In this document: in pieces, positions 23,735 to 32,273 of the stretch
Layout of the letters: every line of letters begins with the position of its first letter
Position numbering within the stretch: position 1 is the stretch's first letter
The notes under the pieces: generated by a model
What the model was told of the DNA's origin: nothing
What the model saw: only the letters and a program-made list of their open reading frames with translations
Databases searched by the model: none
Assembly (NCBI GenBank): GCA_027488975.1
Contig: JAIYAQ010000006.1
Span: 109,640-173,639 of the forward strand
Reading direction: 5' to 3'
DNA: 64,000 nt
Origin: Cyanobium sp. E1_MAG_00006
GTDB taxonomy: Bacteria > Cyanobacteriota > Cyanobacteriia > PCC-6307 > Cyanobiaceae
Position numbers and translations under genes: made by a program

Positions 23735-24906
23735 GCAACGCGCCACAGGCCTTCCTCCCGTATGGCCGGCAAACGATCACGGAGGCCGATGTCGCCGCTG
23801 TAGTGGCGGTGTTGCACAGCCCCTTCCTGACCCAGGGACCTGCGGTGCCTACGTTTGAGCAGGCGGTAGCCGCAAAGGTGGATGCTGTCCATGGCGTGGC
23901 GGTGAACAGTGCCACCAGCGCGCTGCATATCGCCTGCCTGGCCTTGGGTCTGGGGCCTGGTGATCGGCTCTGGACCTCGCCGATCACTTTTGTGGCCTCC
24001 GCCAACTGCGGCCGCTATTGCGGCGCTGACGTGGACTTTGTGGACATCGAGCCGGCCACGGGTCTGATGAGTTTGGCGGCCCTGGAGCAGAAGCTGCAGC
24101 AGGCCGAACGGGACGGCACCCTGCCGAAGGTGGTGGTGCCGGTGCATCTGGCCGGCAGCAGCTGCGACATGGCGGCGATCGGGGCGCTGGCGAAGCGCTA
24201 TGGCTTTGCCGTGTTGGAAGATGCCAGCCATGCAATCGGCGGCTCGTACCGTGGAGAACCGGTGGGCAACTGCCGCCACAGCGCCATCACGGTGTTCAGC
24301 TTTCACCCTGTGAAGATCATCACCACCGGAGAAGGAGGGCTGGCCACCACCAACGACCCGCAACTAGCCCAGTCGATGGCGGAGTTGCGCAGCCACGGCA
24401 TCACCAAAGAGGAGGCCCGCTTCGAGCGGCCGGCCCCTGGTCCCTGGTCCTACGAACAGCAGGAGCTGGGTTTCAACTACCGGCTAACCGATCTGCAAGC
24501 TGCCCTCGGCCTGAGTCAACTGGAGCGACTTGAGGGGATCGTGGCCGAACGCCAACGTTTACTCGAGGTCTACTGCCAGAAGCTCGCAGCGTTGCAGGTG
24601 AGCCTTCTGGAGATCCCACCCTCCGTACGATCAGCACTGCATCTGGCGGTGATTCGCTTGCACAAAACCGAGCCTAAGCATCACCGCCGCGTGTTCGAGG
24701 GTCTGCGCGCTGCTGGCATCGGTGTGCAGCTGCACTACAGCCCGGTGCACCTTCAGCCCTATTACCGGCGGCTTGGCTTCGCAGAAGGCGACTTTCCTGA
24801 AGCGGAGGCCTATGCCCGCAACGCCATCAGCCTGCCTCTGTATCCGGGGTTGAAGGCGCAGGAGCAGGAGCTGGTGGTGCAGGTGCTGTCGAGGCTGATC
24901 AGCTGA
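23731..24906 (+). CDS. pseC: PLP-dependent aminotransferase PseC (UDP-4-amino-sugar forming)
   Basis: A 391-residue DegT/DnrJ/EryC1-family enzyme. It begins FLPYGRQTITEADVAAVV as in PseC, has VNSATSALHIACLALGLGPG and the PITFVASAN strand, VLEDASHAIGGSYRG, and the PLP lysine Lys195 in FSFHPVKIITTGEGG. LGFNYRLTDLQAALG and the closing HYSPVHLQPYYRRLGF are family blocks. It should aminate the PseB product at C4. It overlaps pseB by 4 bases and shares one base with the next start (TGATG). Confidence 0.95.
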   Translation: MSNAPQAFLPYGRQTITEADVAAVVAVLHSPFLTQGPAVPTFEQAVAAKVDAVHGVAVNSATSALHIACLALGLGPGDRLWTSPITFVASANCGRYCGADVDFVDIEPATGLMSLAALEQKLQQAERDGTLPKVVVPVHLAGSSCDMAAIGALAKRYGFAVLEDASHAIGGSYRGEPVGNCRHSAITVFSFHPVKIITTGEGGLATTNDPQLAQSMAELRSHGITKEEARFERPAPGPWSYEQQELGFNYRLTDLQAALGLSQLERLEGIVAERQRLLEVYCQKLAALQVSLLEIPPSVRSALHLAVIRLHKTEPKHHRRVFEGLRAAGIGVQLHYSPVHLQPYYRRLGFAEGDFPEAEAYARNAISLPLYPGLKAQEQELVVQVLSRLIS

Positions 24907-25778
24907 TGGCACCCCAGCTTTGCCTGGGCACCGCTCAGTTTGGTCTGCCTTATGGCATCACAAATAAGGCCGGCCAGGTGGCGGAATCCGAGGTGCGGCG
25001 GATTCTGGCTGTGGCGGCTCAACACGGGATTGAGATGTTCGATACGGCCCAGGCCTATGGGTCTGCGGAGAGCGTTCTGGGGCAATGTTCGCCCCCCCCA
25101 TTGAGACGCCGCCTGATCAGCAAGCTGCCCGCCCAGGCTGATCCCGATGTCTGGGAACAGTCCTTTCAAGCCAGCCTCATCCGTCTCCAAACAGACAGGC
25201 TGGATGGATTTCTCCTCCATCGATCCGCTGATCTACTGGGCCCACAGGCGGATCGTCTTTTGGACTGGCTGGAAAGTTTGGGCGATCGAGGTCTGGTTCA
25301 GCGTCTTGGGGTGTCCATCTACGACGCATCTGAGCTCGAGGGGCTCCCACTTGATCGGTTGCAGCTGGTCCAGCTTCCTCTCTCGCTCTACGACCAGCGT
25401 TTGCTTCAGGATGGCACCGTGGACCAACTCAAGTCCGCTGGCCTGGCCGTTCATGCCCGAAGCCTGCTGTTGCAGGGACTTCTCCTCAAGCCGGCTGACC
25501 AGTGGCCGTTGTTCCTGTCCCCTGGTTTTCGCGAGCACCATCGCCAGCTGATGCTGCACCTGACAGAGCGTGGGTTGTCTCTGCTGCACGCCGCCCTGGC
25601 CTTGGCACGTAGCTGCGACGGGTTGGAAGCTGTGCTGGTGGGTGTTCTGTCAGCCGAGGAGTTGAGTGAACTACTGGCCACCTGGAACGCGATGGATGCA
25701 TTTGCAATAGGCCCTGTTGCAGCCTGGGCCTGGGATAATCGGCAGGATCTTGACCCCCGCTGCTGGCCTCTGCGATGA
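24906..25778 (+). CDS. Aldo/keto reductase family protein in the sugar operon
   Basis: A 290-residue protein with the aldo/keto reductase pattern: LCLGTAQFGLPYGITNKAGQ, EMFDTAQAYGSAESVLG (Asp and Tyr of the catalytic tetrad), LISKLP (Lys) and FLLHRSADL (His), so all four catalytic residues are visible. Similar genes sit in nonulosonic-acid and legionaminic-acid clusters, but the substrate is not established. It may act on a sugar-nucleotide keto group or on a side chain. A C8 tract at 25092-25099 falls at about residue 63-65. It overlaps the methyltransferase gene by 4 bases. Confidence 0.85.
   Translation: MAPQLCLGTAQFGLPYGITNKAGQVAESEVRRILAVAAQHGIEMFDTAQAYGSAESVLGQCSPPPLRRRLISKLPAQADPDVWEQSFQASLIRLQTDRLDGFLLHRSADLLGPQADRLLDWLESLGDRGLVQRLGVSIYDASELEGLPLDRLQLVQLPLSLYDQRLLQDGTVDQLKSAGLAVHARSLLLQGLLLKPADQWPLFLSPGFREHHRQLMLHLTERGLSLLHAALALARSCDGLEAVLVGVLSAEELSELLATWNAMDAFAIGPVAAWAWDNRQDLDPRCWPLR
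25092..25099 (+). repeat. C8 tract inside the aldo/keto reductase gene
   Basis: Eight C residues encode a Ser-Pro-Pro-Pro turn. Losing one C puts a TGA at 25102-25104 in frame at once, truncating the protein at about 65 residues. Confidence 0.9.
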
Positions 25779-26452
25779 CACAGCCATCCCAGCGTCAGAT
25801 CTTTCTTAATGGAGAAGGGGATGCTTGGTATGAGCGCAATTGCCAGAGCAGCCCTGAGCAGCGAGAGCAGTGGCAGGAACAGGACCCACTGGCTCGCCTG
25901 CTGACTGAACTGCCTTTGCCGCGTGGATCAGAGGTCTCGGTTCTGGAGGTCGGTTGCGGTCAGGGGCTGCGTTTGCTGAGGATGCGACAGGAGTTTGGCT
26001 GGAGGGTGGCAGGCGTGGATCCCAGTTCCGCAGCTGTTGACGCTGTTGCATCGCTGGGGTTGAAGGCTCATGTGGCTACCGCCGATATTTTGCCCCTGCC
26101 TGATGCATCTGTCGATCTGTTGATCTACGGATTCTGTCTCTACTTGTGTGACCGATCCGACTTGTTCAAGATCGCGGCGGAGGCGCATCGTGTTCTAAGG
26201 CCAGAGTCTTGGTTGGCCATTTTGGATTTCTGGTCGCCCCATCAGAAGGTGAATCCTTATCATCATCGTAGTGGAGTCTTTAGTTATAAGGATGATCTTT
26301 CGGCGATGTTCACTTGGCATCCATCCTATGTGATCACGGATCATCGGCTGCGCCACCACGTAACTCGTGCCCATACCGACGACCCCCAGGAATGGGTTGC
26401 GACCACGATGCTGCGCCGATGTGACCTCTCGCCCTCTACCTCACTTGGTTGA
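25775..26452 (+). CDS. Class I SAM-dependent methyltransferase
   Basis: A 225-residue protein. SAM motif I is VLEVGCGQGLRLL (residues ~55-67), followed by VAGVDPSSAAVDAV with the acidic residue that binds the ribose, VATADILPLPDASVDLLIYG (motifs II/III) and AHRVLRPESWLAILDF (post-III). This is the Methyltransf_11/25 type, often acting on sugars or small polar groups. Position in the operon suggests it methylates the nonulosonic acid or its N-substituent. It overlaps the previous gene by 4 bases and the next by about 32, depending on that start. Confidence 0.88.
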   Translation: MTQPSQRQIFLNGEGDAWYERNCQSSPEQREQWQEQDPLARLLTELPLPRGSEVSVLEVGCGQGLRLLRMRQEFGWRVAGVDPSSAAVDAVASLGLKAHVATADILPLPDASVDLLIYGFCLYLCDRSDLFKIAAEAHRVLRPESWLAILDFWSPHQKVNPYHHRSGVFSYKDDLSAMFTWHPSYVITDHRLRHHVTRAHTDDPQEWVATTMLRRCDLSPSTSLG

Positions 26453-28478
26453 TCAAGTTGCTGTCATCCTCCAGGCCCGGACTGGTTCCAGTCGTCTGCC
26501 GGGCAAAGTTCTGGCTGATCTGGCCGGTCGTCCGATGTTGGCGTTCCTGGTGGAACGGCTCCAGCGCTGCAAGACGGTGGATCGGCTGATCCTAGCTACC
26601 ACGGATCTGCCTACTGATGACCAGCTTGCTGACTTGGGTGTTTCATTGGGGCTGGAGGTTGTTCGGGGTTGCCAGCAGGATGTTCTCGCTCGCTTTGCAC
26701 TGGCTGCGGCGAGTACTGATGCCCAAATTCTAGTGCGTGTCACGGGTGACTGCCCCTTGCTGGATCCGGACTTGCTCGCGGAAGCGATCGAGGAGTTTCG
26801 AGAGCAGAGTGTTGACTATCTCAGCAACTGTGTGCCTCCTACCTATCCAGATGGCCTTGATGTAGAGGTTTTCACCAGAGACTCCTTGCAGATCGCTCAG
26901 CAAGAATGTAGCGATCCTGTGCAGCGTGAGCATGTAACGCCTTGGATTCGCGAGAGTGGCCAATTCCGTCTGGCTAGTAAGTTTCATGGGCAAGATTTGT
27001 CGTCGCTGCGTTGGACCGTCGATGAGCCTGAAGATCTGCAGGTGATCAGGGCGGTCGTCAATCATTTTGGTGGACGCTCTGACTTCACCTGGCAGCAAGT
27101 GTTGGAGTTGCAGCAACAGCAACCTGATCTTTTCGCTGCCAATGCCAAGTTCTCCCGCAACGAAGGAGCATCGATGGGAGAGGGTCAAAAGCTGTGGCGT
27201 CGTGCCAAGCGTGTGATTCCGGGCGGCAACATGCTGCTCTCCAAACGAGCCGAGATGTTCCTGCCGGAGCAGTGGCCCGCCTACTTCTCACGGGCAAAAG
27301 GTTGCCGGGTGTGGGATCTCGACGGCCGTGAGCTGATCGACATGAGCATCATGGGGATCGGCACGAACCTGCTCGGTTATGGGCATCCCGAGGTGGATGC
27401 GGCGGTGGCGGCCACCGTGGCGGCCGGCAACATGAGCACCCTCAACTGCCCCGAGGAGGTGGGCCTGGCCGAGCGGCTGGTGGAGCTACACCCCTGGGCT
27501 GAAATGGCCCGCTTCGCCCGCAGCGGCGGTGAGGCTAATGCGATCGCGATCCGCATCGCTCGCGCCGCCACGGGCCGCGACACGGTGGCGATCTGCGGCT
27601 ACCACGGCTGGCACGATTGGTATCTGGCCACCAACCTCCAGAACGCCTCTGGCCTCGAGGAACACCTGCTGCCAGGCCTGGAGCCCAACGGCGTGCCAAG
27701 TGCCCTGGCGGGAACGGTGCAACCGTTCAGCTTCAACCGCCTCGATCAGCTCGAGGCGGTTGCCTCTCTCCATGGACTTGCTGCCGTGAAGATGGAAGTG
27801 CAGCGCACCCAGCCGCCTGATCCTGGCTTTCTGGAGGGTGTGCGTGAGCTCTGCAGCCGCCGCGGCATCGTGCTGATCTTCGATGAGTGCACCTCAGGTT
27901 TCCGCGAAACCTATGGCGGGCTGCACCAGAAATACGGGGTTGAGCCGGATATGGCGATGTTCGGCAAAGCTCTGGGCAATGGTTATGCCATCACCGCCAC
28001 CATCGGTCGCCGCGCCGTGATGGAAGCCGCGCAGACGAGTTTTATCAGCAGTACGTTCTGGACTGAGCGGATCGGTCCCACGGCTGCCCTCAAAACTTTG
28101 GAAGTGATGGAGCGCGAACGCAGCTGGGAGCGGGTCACCGTTACCGGGCTGGAATTGCGCCAGCAGTGGCAGACCCTGGCCGATCGCCATGGGCTGGCGA
28201 TCACGCACAACGGCTTGCCAGCCCTTACCGGCTTTGCCTTCCAGAGCCCCAGGGCAATGGAATACAAAACTCTCATCACCCAGGAGATGCTCAAGAAGGG
28301 CTATCTGGCCGCCACCAGTTGCTACATATCCCTGGCACATACTCCTGATGTGATCGAGCCCTACCTGGAAGCCCTGGATGGGGTCTTTGGTCTGATCGCC
28401 GAGTGTGAAGCTGGTCGCTCCGTGGAGGAGCTACTGGAGGGGCCGGTCTGCCACAGCGGCTTCCGGCGCTTGAACTGA
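26421..28478 (+). CDS. Fusion: SpsF/NeuA-type cytidylyltransferase + class III (GSA-type) aminotransferase
   Basis: A 685-residue fusion from a GTG start at 26421 (TTG at 26445 is also possible; the longer ATG form at 26367 overlaps the methyltransferase by 86 bases). Domain 1 (~12-235): VAVILQARTGSSRLPGKVL is the nucleotide-binding motif of the CMP-sugar synthetases of the SpsF/NeuA/PseF group, with RVTGDCPLLDPDLLAEAIEE downstream. Domain 2 (~255-680) is a glutamate-1-semialdehyde-aminomutase-like PLP enzyme: FARSGGEANAIAIRIARAAT, YHGWHDWYL, IFDECTSGFRETYGG and the PLP lysine in MAMFGKALGNGYA. The first domain is the best candidate for the missing PseF (CMP activation); the second would add an amino group or make an amino side chain. 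Confidence 0.88.
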   Translation: MTSRPLPHLVDQVAVILQARTGSSRLPGKVLADLAGRPMLAFLVERLQRCKTVDRLILATTDLPTDDQLADLGVSLGLEVVRGCQQDVLARFALAAASTDAQILVRVTGDCPLLDPDLLAEAIEEFREQSVDYLSNCVPPTYPDGLDVEVFTRDSLQIAQQECSDPVQREHVTPWIRESGQFRLASKFHGQDLSSLRWTVDEPEDLQVIRAVVNHFGGRSDFTWQQVLELQQQQPDLFAANAKFSRNEGASMGEGQKLWRRAKRVIPGGNMLLSKRAEMFLPEQWPAYFSRAKGCRVWDLDGRELIDMSIMGIGTNLLGYGHPEVDAAVAATVAAGNMSTLNCPEEVGLAERLVELHPWAEMARFARSGGEANAIAIRIARAATGRDTVAICGYHGWHDWYLATNLQNASGLEEHLLPGLEPNGVPSALAGTVQPFSFNRLDQLEAVASLHGLAAVKMEVQRTQPPDPGFLEGVRELCSRRGIVLIFDECTSGFRETYGGLHQKYGVEPDMAMFGKALGNGYAITATIGRRAVMEAAQTSFISSTFWTERIGPTAALKTLEVMERERSWERVTVTGLELRQQWQTLADRHGLAITHNGLPALTGFAFQSPRAMEYKTLITQEMLKKGYLAATSCYISLAHTPDVIEPYLEALDGVFGLIAECEAGRSVEELLEGPVCHSGFRRLN

Positions 28479-29179
28479 TGCTTACTTCGATGCCCCAGAG
28501 AATCCTGATCGTTGCCGCCCACCCCGACGACGAAGTGCTCGGCTGCGGTGGCACCATCGCCCGCCACGCCGATGCCGGAGATCAGGTGCAGGTGCTGATC
28601 GTGGCCGAGGGGGCCACTTCCAGGCAAGGGAAGCGCGATCGCGACGTGGTGGCCGGAGACCTCTCCGCGCTGGCCAAGGCTGCCCAGACGGCCGGCGCGA
28701 TCCTGGGCGTGGCTGGTGTGGAGCTGCTGGATTTGCCCGACAACCGGCTCGATTCCCTCGACCGGCTCGATCTGATTAAGCAGATCGAAGAACGGATCAC
28801 ACGCCATCAACCCCAAGTGGTGTACGTGCACCATGCCGGCGATGTGAATATCGACCACAAGCGCCTCCATGAAGCGGTGGTCACCGCCTGCCGGCCCACA
28901 CCCGGCCAGCCGGTGCGGCGGCTGCTCAGCTACGAGGTGGCCAGCAGCACCGAGTGGCAGCCACCCGGCTCGGCACCGGCCTTTCAGCCCAACTGGTTTG
29001 TAGACATCGCAGATCAGTGGCCCCGAAAACGCCAGGCCCTGGAGGCCTACGCCGCCGAGATGCGCCCCTGGCCCCACGCCCGCTCCATCGCCGCCCTGGA
29101 ACATCTGGCTCGCTGGCGCGGCGCTCAAGTGGGGGTGGAGGCCGCTGAAGCGTTCTGCTTGCTGCGGCAGTTGGCATGA
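28478..29179 (+). CDS. PIG-L/LmbE-family N-deacetylase
   Basis: A 233-residue zinc enzyme of the LmbE family: VAAHPDDEVLGCGGTIARHA carries the HPDDE metal-binding motif, and VYVHHAGDVNIDHKRLHEAV holds the later conserved His residues. Members remove acetyl groups from GlcNAc-type sugars or related amides. In this operon it may free an amino group that the formyltransferases then modify; the pairing is inference. It starts at the TGATG overlap with the fusion gene and overlaps the PseG fusion by 4 bases. Confidence 0.9.
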   Translation: MLTSMPQRILIVAAHPDDEVLGCGGTIARHADAGDQVQVLIVAEGATSRQGKRDRDVVAGDLSALAKAAQTAGAILGVAGVELLDLPDNRLDSLDRLDLIKQIEERITRHQPQVVYVHHAGDVNIDHKRLHEAVVTACRPTPGQPVRRLLSYEVASSTEWQPPGSAPAFQPNWFVDIADQWPRKRQALEAYAAEMRPWPHARSIAALEHLARWRGAQVGVEAAEAFCLLRQLA

Positions 29180-31464
29180 CCACCGTCCTCATCCGCGCTG
29201 ACGCCTCCCTCTCGATCGGCAGCGGCCATGTGATGCGCTGCCGCACCCTGGCGCGGGAGCTGAAGCGGCGCGGGGCGGCGATCACCTTTCTCTGCCGGCG
29301 CCAGAGGGGCGATCTGATCAGCCTGCTTGAGCAGGAATTCCAGGTGCTGGCTCTGCCGGAGCTGCCGTTGGCGAACACCCAGCAACCAGATAAACAAACG
29401 CTGCATGGGAGAGAGCTCTATGCCGCTTGGCTGGGCTGCAGCCAAGCGCAGGACGCCACCGATTGCCTGCAAGCCCTTGCCCAAGCCAATATCAGCAGCG
29501 CCAGCTGGCTGGTGGTGGACCACTACGGGCTCGATGCCCACTGGGAAGGGCACTTGCTGGCGGGCCTGGCCGTCGATGGAGCACCCAGGCTGCTGGTGAT
29601 CGACGACCTTGCCGATCGTCCCCACCAGGCAGATCTGCTGCTGGATCAGAACTTCTTTGGGGAGGCGACCGAGGATCGATATTCAGGCCTGGTTCCTGCC
29701 CACTGCTGCCAGTTACTGGGGCCTCACTACGCCCTGCTGGGGCCCGAATACGCCCAGCTTCATCCGCTGGTGCCGCCGCGCACGGAGTTGCGGCGGGTGC
29801 TGGTGTTTTTCGGAGGCGTGGATCCGGCCAACCTCACGGGCCGCTCCCTGGAAGCACTGCAGGCGCCGGAGCTGGCCCACCTGGCGGTGGATGTGGTGCT
29901 GGGCCTGCAGTCGCCCCATCGCCAGGCGGTGGCGGAGCTGGCGGCCCGCCGGCCTCACACCACCCTGCACAATCCCCAGCCTAGCCTTGCGGGGCTGATT
30001 GCTAGGGCCGACCTGGCGATCGGTGCTGGTGGGGCCACCACCTGGGAGCGTGCCTGCTTGGGGCTGCCCTCATTGGTGGTGGCCATTGCCGACAACCAGC
30101 TGCCCTTCGCCCGAGCCCTTGATGAGGCCAGCCAGATTCGGCTGCTGGGCTGCTCCGCCTTAGTGAGCGCTGAGCAAATCCGCCAGGCTTTGGTGGACGC
30201 CATACAGAGAGCTTGGCCCGGAACCAGTGGCTATGGCCTCACAGATGGTTGGGGAGCAGCGCGAGTGACCTCAGCGTTGCTGGGATTGCAGCGCCCGCTG
30301 CAACTGCGCCCCGCCACTGCCGCCGATGAAGCCCTGCTGCTGCGCTGGGCCAATGACCCCCAGGTGCGCGCTCATAGCTTTTCGCCCGATCCAATCGCCC
30401 CGGCCGATCACCAGCGCTGGTTTCAGGCCGGCCTGGCCGCTTCCAACCGGCTGCTCTTGATCGCCACTGATTTCAATGGCTGCCGGCTGGGCCAGATCCG
30501 CTTCGATCGCCAGCCTCCTGCCAGCGGCAGTGGGCCACACGAGGCGCTGATTGATCTGTCGCTGGATCGCTGCGCTCGCGGCCAGGGGCTGGCCGCGGAG
30601 CTTGTGCGCCTCGGTTTGCAGGCCATGGAGCAGCGGTGGGGCCCCGGCGCCGAGGCGGTGGCAGAGGTACTGGCTGGCAACATTGCCAGCCAGGCCACCT
30701 TCGCGAAAGCAGGCTTCCGCTCAGATCCAGTCGCACCCGTCCCCCCCCCCGTCTCAGGCTGTGACGCGCTTGCGCTGGAGCCCAGCTGCCTCACCCTGCT
30801 CAGCGACGCCGGCAGTTGGCTCAACGATCACCTCCCCCAGCTGATTGAGGCCCTCTGGCAGCGCGGCCACGCCGTGCGCTGGATCCACCACCCCGCCGAT
30901 CTAGCTCCAGGCGATGTCTGCCTGCTGCTGAGCTGCGGCCGCCTGCTCAGCGCCGAGCAGTTGGCCCTGCACCGCCACAACTTAGTGGTGCACGAGAGCG
31001 CCTTGCCCCAGGGCCAGGGCTGGAGCCCGATGACCTGGCAGATCCTCGAAGGCGCCAGCCAGATCCCGATCACTCTCTTTGGGGCCACCGCCGAGCTGGA
31101 TTCCGGGCCGATCTATCTACAGCACACGATCGACCTGCAGGGTACGGAGCTGGTCAACGAGTGGCGCGCCCTGCAGGCGAAAGCCACGATCGCCCTATGC
31201 CTGAATTGGCTGGATCGCTATGCCGACGTGCTTGAGCAAGCCCGACCCCAGCAGGGAAAGACCAGCCACTACCGCCGCCGCCGGCCAACTGATTCCGAGC
31301 TGGATCCCCAGCGTTCCCTGGCAGAACAGCTGAACCTGCTGCGGGTGGTGGACAACCAGCGCTACCCCGCTTTTGTGGAGCTGCGGGGGCGGCGGTATGA
31401 GCTGCAGATCCAGGCAGCGAAGCCCACGAGCAAATCCACCCCACCACACTCGCCCTTGGCATAA
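29176..31464 (+). CDS. pseG: Triple fusion: PseG UDP-sugar hydrolase + PseH-like GNAT + formyltransferase-like domain
   Basis: A 762-residue protein. Residues ~1-365: PseG, with GSGHVMRCRTLARELKRRGA, VVDHYGLDAHWE, LVIDDLADRPHQADLLLDQN and GAGGATTWERACLGLPSLVV, the GT-B-like hydrolase that releases the sugar from UDP. Residues ~376-520: a GNAT N-acetyltransferase of PseH type (LRPATAADEALLLRWANDPQ; acetyl-CoA loop RCARGQGLAAELVRLGLQAM). Residues ~540-760: a formyltransferase fold with LVVHESALPQGQGWSP, WQILEGASQIPITLF and LDSGPIYLQ (Asp642). The Asn normally two residues before the catalytic His is Val here. A C10 tract lies at the GNAT-formyltransferase junction (residue ~522). The fold order matches three consecutive steps of the pathway. 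Confidence 0.9.
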   Translation: MTTVLIRADASLSIGSGHVMRCRTLARELKRRGAAITFLCRRQRGDLISLLEQEFQVLALPELPLANTQQPDKQTLHGRELYAAWLGCSQAQDATDCLQALAQANISSASWLVVDHYGLDAHWEGHLLAGLAVDGAPRLLVIDDLADRPHQADLLLDQNFFGEATEDRYSGLVPAHCCQLLGPHYALLGPEYAQLHPLVPPRTELRRVLVFFGGVDPANLTGRSLEALQAPELAHLAVDVVLGLQSPHRQAVAELAARRPHTTLHNPQPSLAGLIARADLAIGAGGATTWERACLGLPSLVVAIADNQLPFARALDEASQIRLLGCSALVSAEQIRQALVDAIQRAWPGTSGYGLTDGWGAARVTSALLGLQRPLQLRPATAADEALLLRWANDPQVRAHSFSPDPIAPADHQRWFQAGLAASNRLLLIATDFNGCRLGQIRFDRQPPASGSGPHEALIDLSLDRCARGQGLAAELVRLGLQAMEQRWGPGAEAVAEVLAGNIASQATFAKAGFRSDPVAPVPPPVSGCDALALEPSCLTLLSDAGSWLNDHLPQLIEALWQRGHAVRWIHHPADLAPGDVCLLLSCGRLLSAEQLALHRHNLVVHESALPQGQGWSPMTWQILEGASQIPITLFGATAELDSGPIYLQHTIDLQGTELVNEWRALQAKATIALCLNWLDRYADVLEQARPQQGKTSHYRRRRPTDSELDPQRSLAEQLNLLRVVDNQRYPAFVELRGRRYELQIQAAKPTSKSTPPHSPLA
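30741..30750 (+). repeat. C10 tract at a domain junction of the PseG fusion
   Basis: Ten C residues encode Val-Pro-Pro-Pro between the GNAT and formyltransferase domains. Loss of one C would lead to a TGA at 30842-30844, giving a PseG-GNAT protein without the formyltransferase domain. Confidence 0.92.
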
Positions 31465-31474
31465 CCTTCAGCGA

Positions 31475-32200
31475 ATGGCCGCAACACAGCACCCACTACT
31501 GCTGCTTTCCATTCGCCCCTGGAATGCTGGTCTCGCAGAGCGGCTGAGTAGCACCCTTGGGCGGCCCGTACATCCGATCAGCAACCCTCTCGAGCTCGAG
31601 CTGGAAGCCGTGGCAGCTCTGGACCCAGAGTGGATCTTCGTACCGCATTGGAGCCACCAGATCCCGGAGACCATCTGGAGCCGCTGGCCTACGGTGATCT
31701 TCCACATGACCGACCTGCCTTACGGCCGGGGCGGTAGCCCACTGCAGAACCTGATCCAGCGAGGCCACAGCAGCACCATGCTCACCGCCCTGCGCTGCTC
31801 CGCCGAACTCGATGCCGGCCCGATCTACTGCAAAGAACCGCTCAGCCTGCTCGGAAGCGCTGAGGAGATCTTTCTGCGGGCCGACGCCCTGATCGAGGCG
31901 ATGATTGCCCGGATCGTGCGAGAACAGCCTCTGCCGCAGCCCCAGCAGGGAGAGCCGGTACTGTTTAGCCGGCGCAAGCCCAAACAGAGCAACCTGGCGG
32001 ACTGTCCGTTCGGCGATCTTCCTGCCTGGTATGACCAGATCCGCATGCTGGATGCCGAGGGTTACCCCCACGCCTTCCTGGAAGCCCATGGCCTACGCCT
32101 GGAGTTTCGCCGCGTCAGCCATCGCAGTAATGGCCTCCACGCCGACGTGAGAATCACCAGTCTCAAGAGCAATCCCCCCCCCGCCGATGCCGAGGGCTGA
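31475..32200 (+). CDS. Second formyltransferase-like protein
   Basis: A 241-residue protein starting MAATQHPLLLLSIRPWNAGL, 10 bases after the stop of the triple fusion. It has the N-terminal formyltransferase core: VIFHMTDLPYGRGGSPLQNL (family form NxHxSxLPxxRGxxP), then LRCSAELDAGPIYCKEPLSL with the conserved Asp. As in the neighbouring domain, the catalytic Asn two residues before His is replaced (Ile). Methionyl-tRNA formyltransferase relatives that N-formylate amino sugars are known; a housekeeping role is unlikely in this operon. The frame extends 34 codons upstream but only across the previous gene. A C9 tract near the 3' end encodes PPP. Confidence 0.85.
   Translation: MAATQHPLLLLSIRPWNAGLAERLSSTLGRPVHPISNPLELELEAVAALDPEWIFVPHWSHQIPETIWSRWPTVIFHMTDLPYGRGGSPLQNLIQRGHSSTMLTALRCSAELDAGPIYCKEPLSLLGSAEEIFLRADALIEAMIARIVREQPLPQPQQGEPVLFSRRKPKQSNLADCPFGDLPAWYDQIRMLDAEGYPHAFLEAHGLRLEFRRVSHRSNGLHADVRITSLKSNPPPADAEG
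32174..32182 (+). repeat. C9 tract near the end of the second formyltransferase gene
   Basis: Nine C residues encode Pro-Pro-Pro nine codons before the end of the gene. Slippage here would change only the last few residues and could extend the frame past the normal stop. Confidence 0.9.
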
Positions 32201-32273
32201 GGACAAGCCGGGGATGGCCTGATCGCCATGCAGCGCCCAGCACTGATCGGGCTACGGCCTGGAGCGCAGCCTG

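Noticed and set aside
26367..26420. Longer ATG start for the cytidylyltransferase fusion
   Set aside because: It adds residues unlike the family and overlaps the methyltransferase by 86 bases; GTG at 26421 or TTG at 26445 fits better, though not proven.
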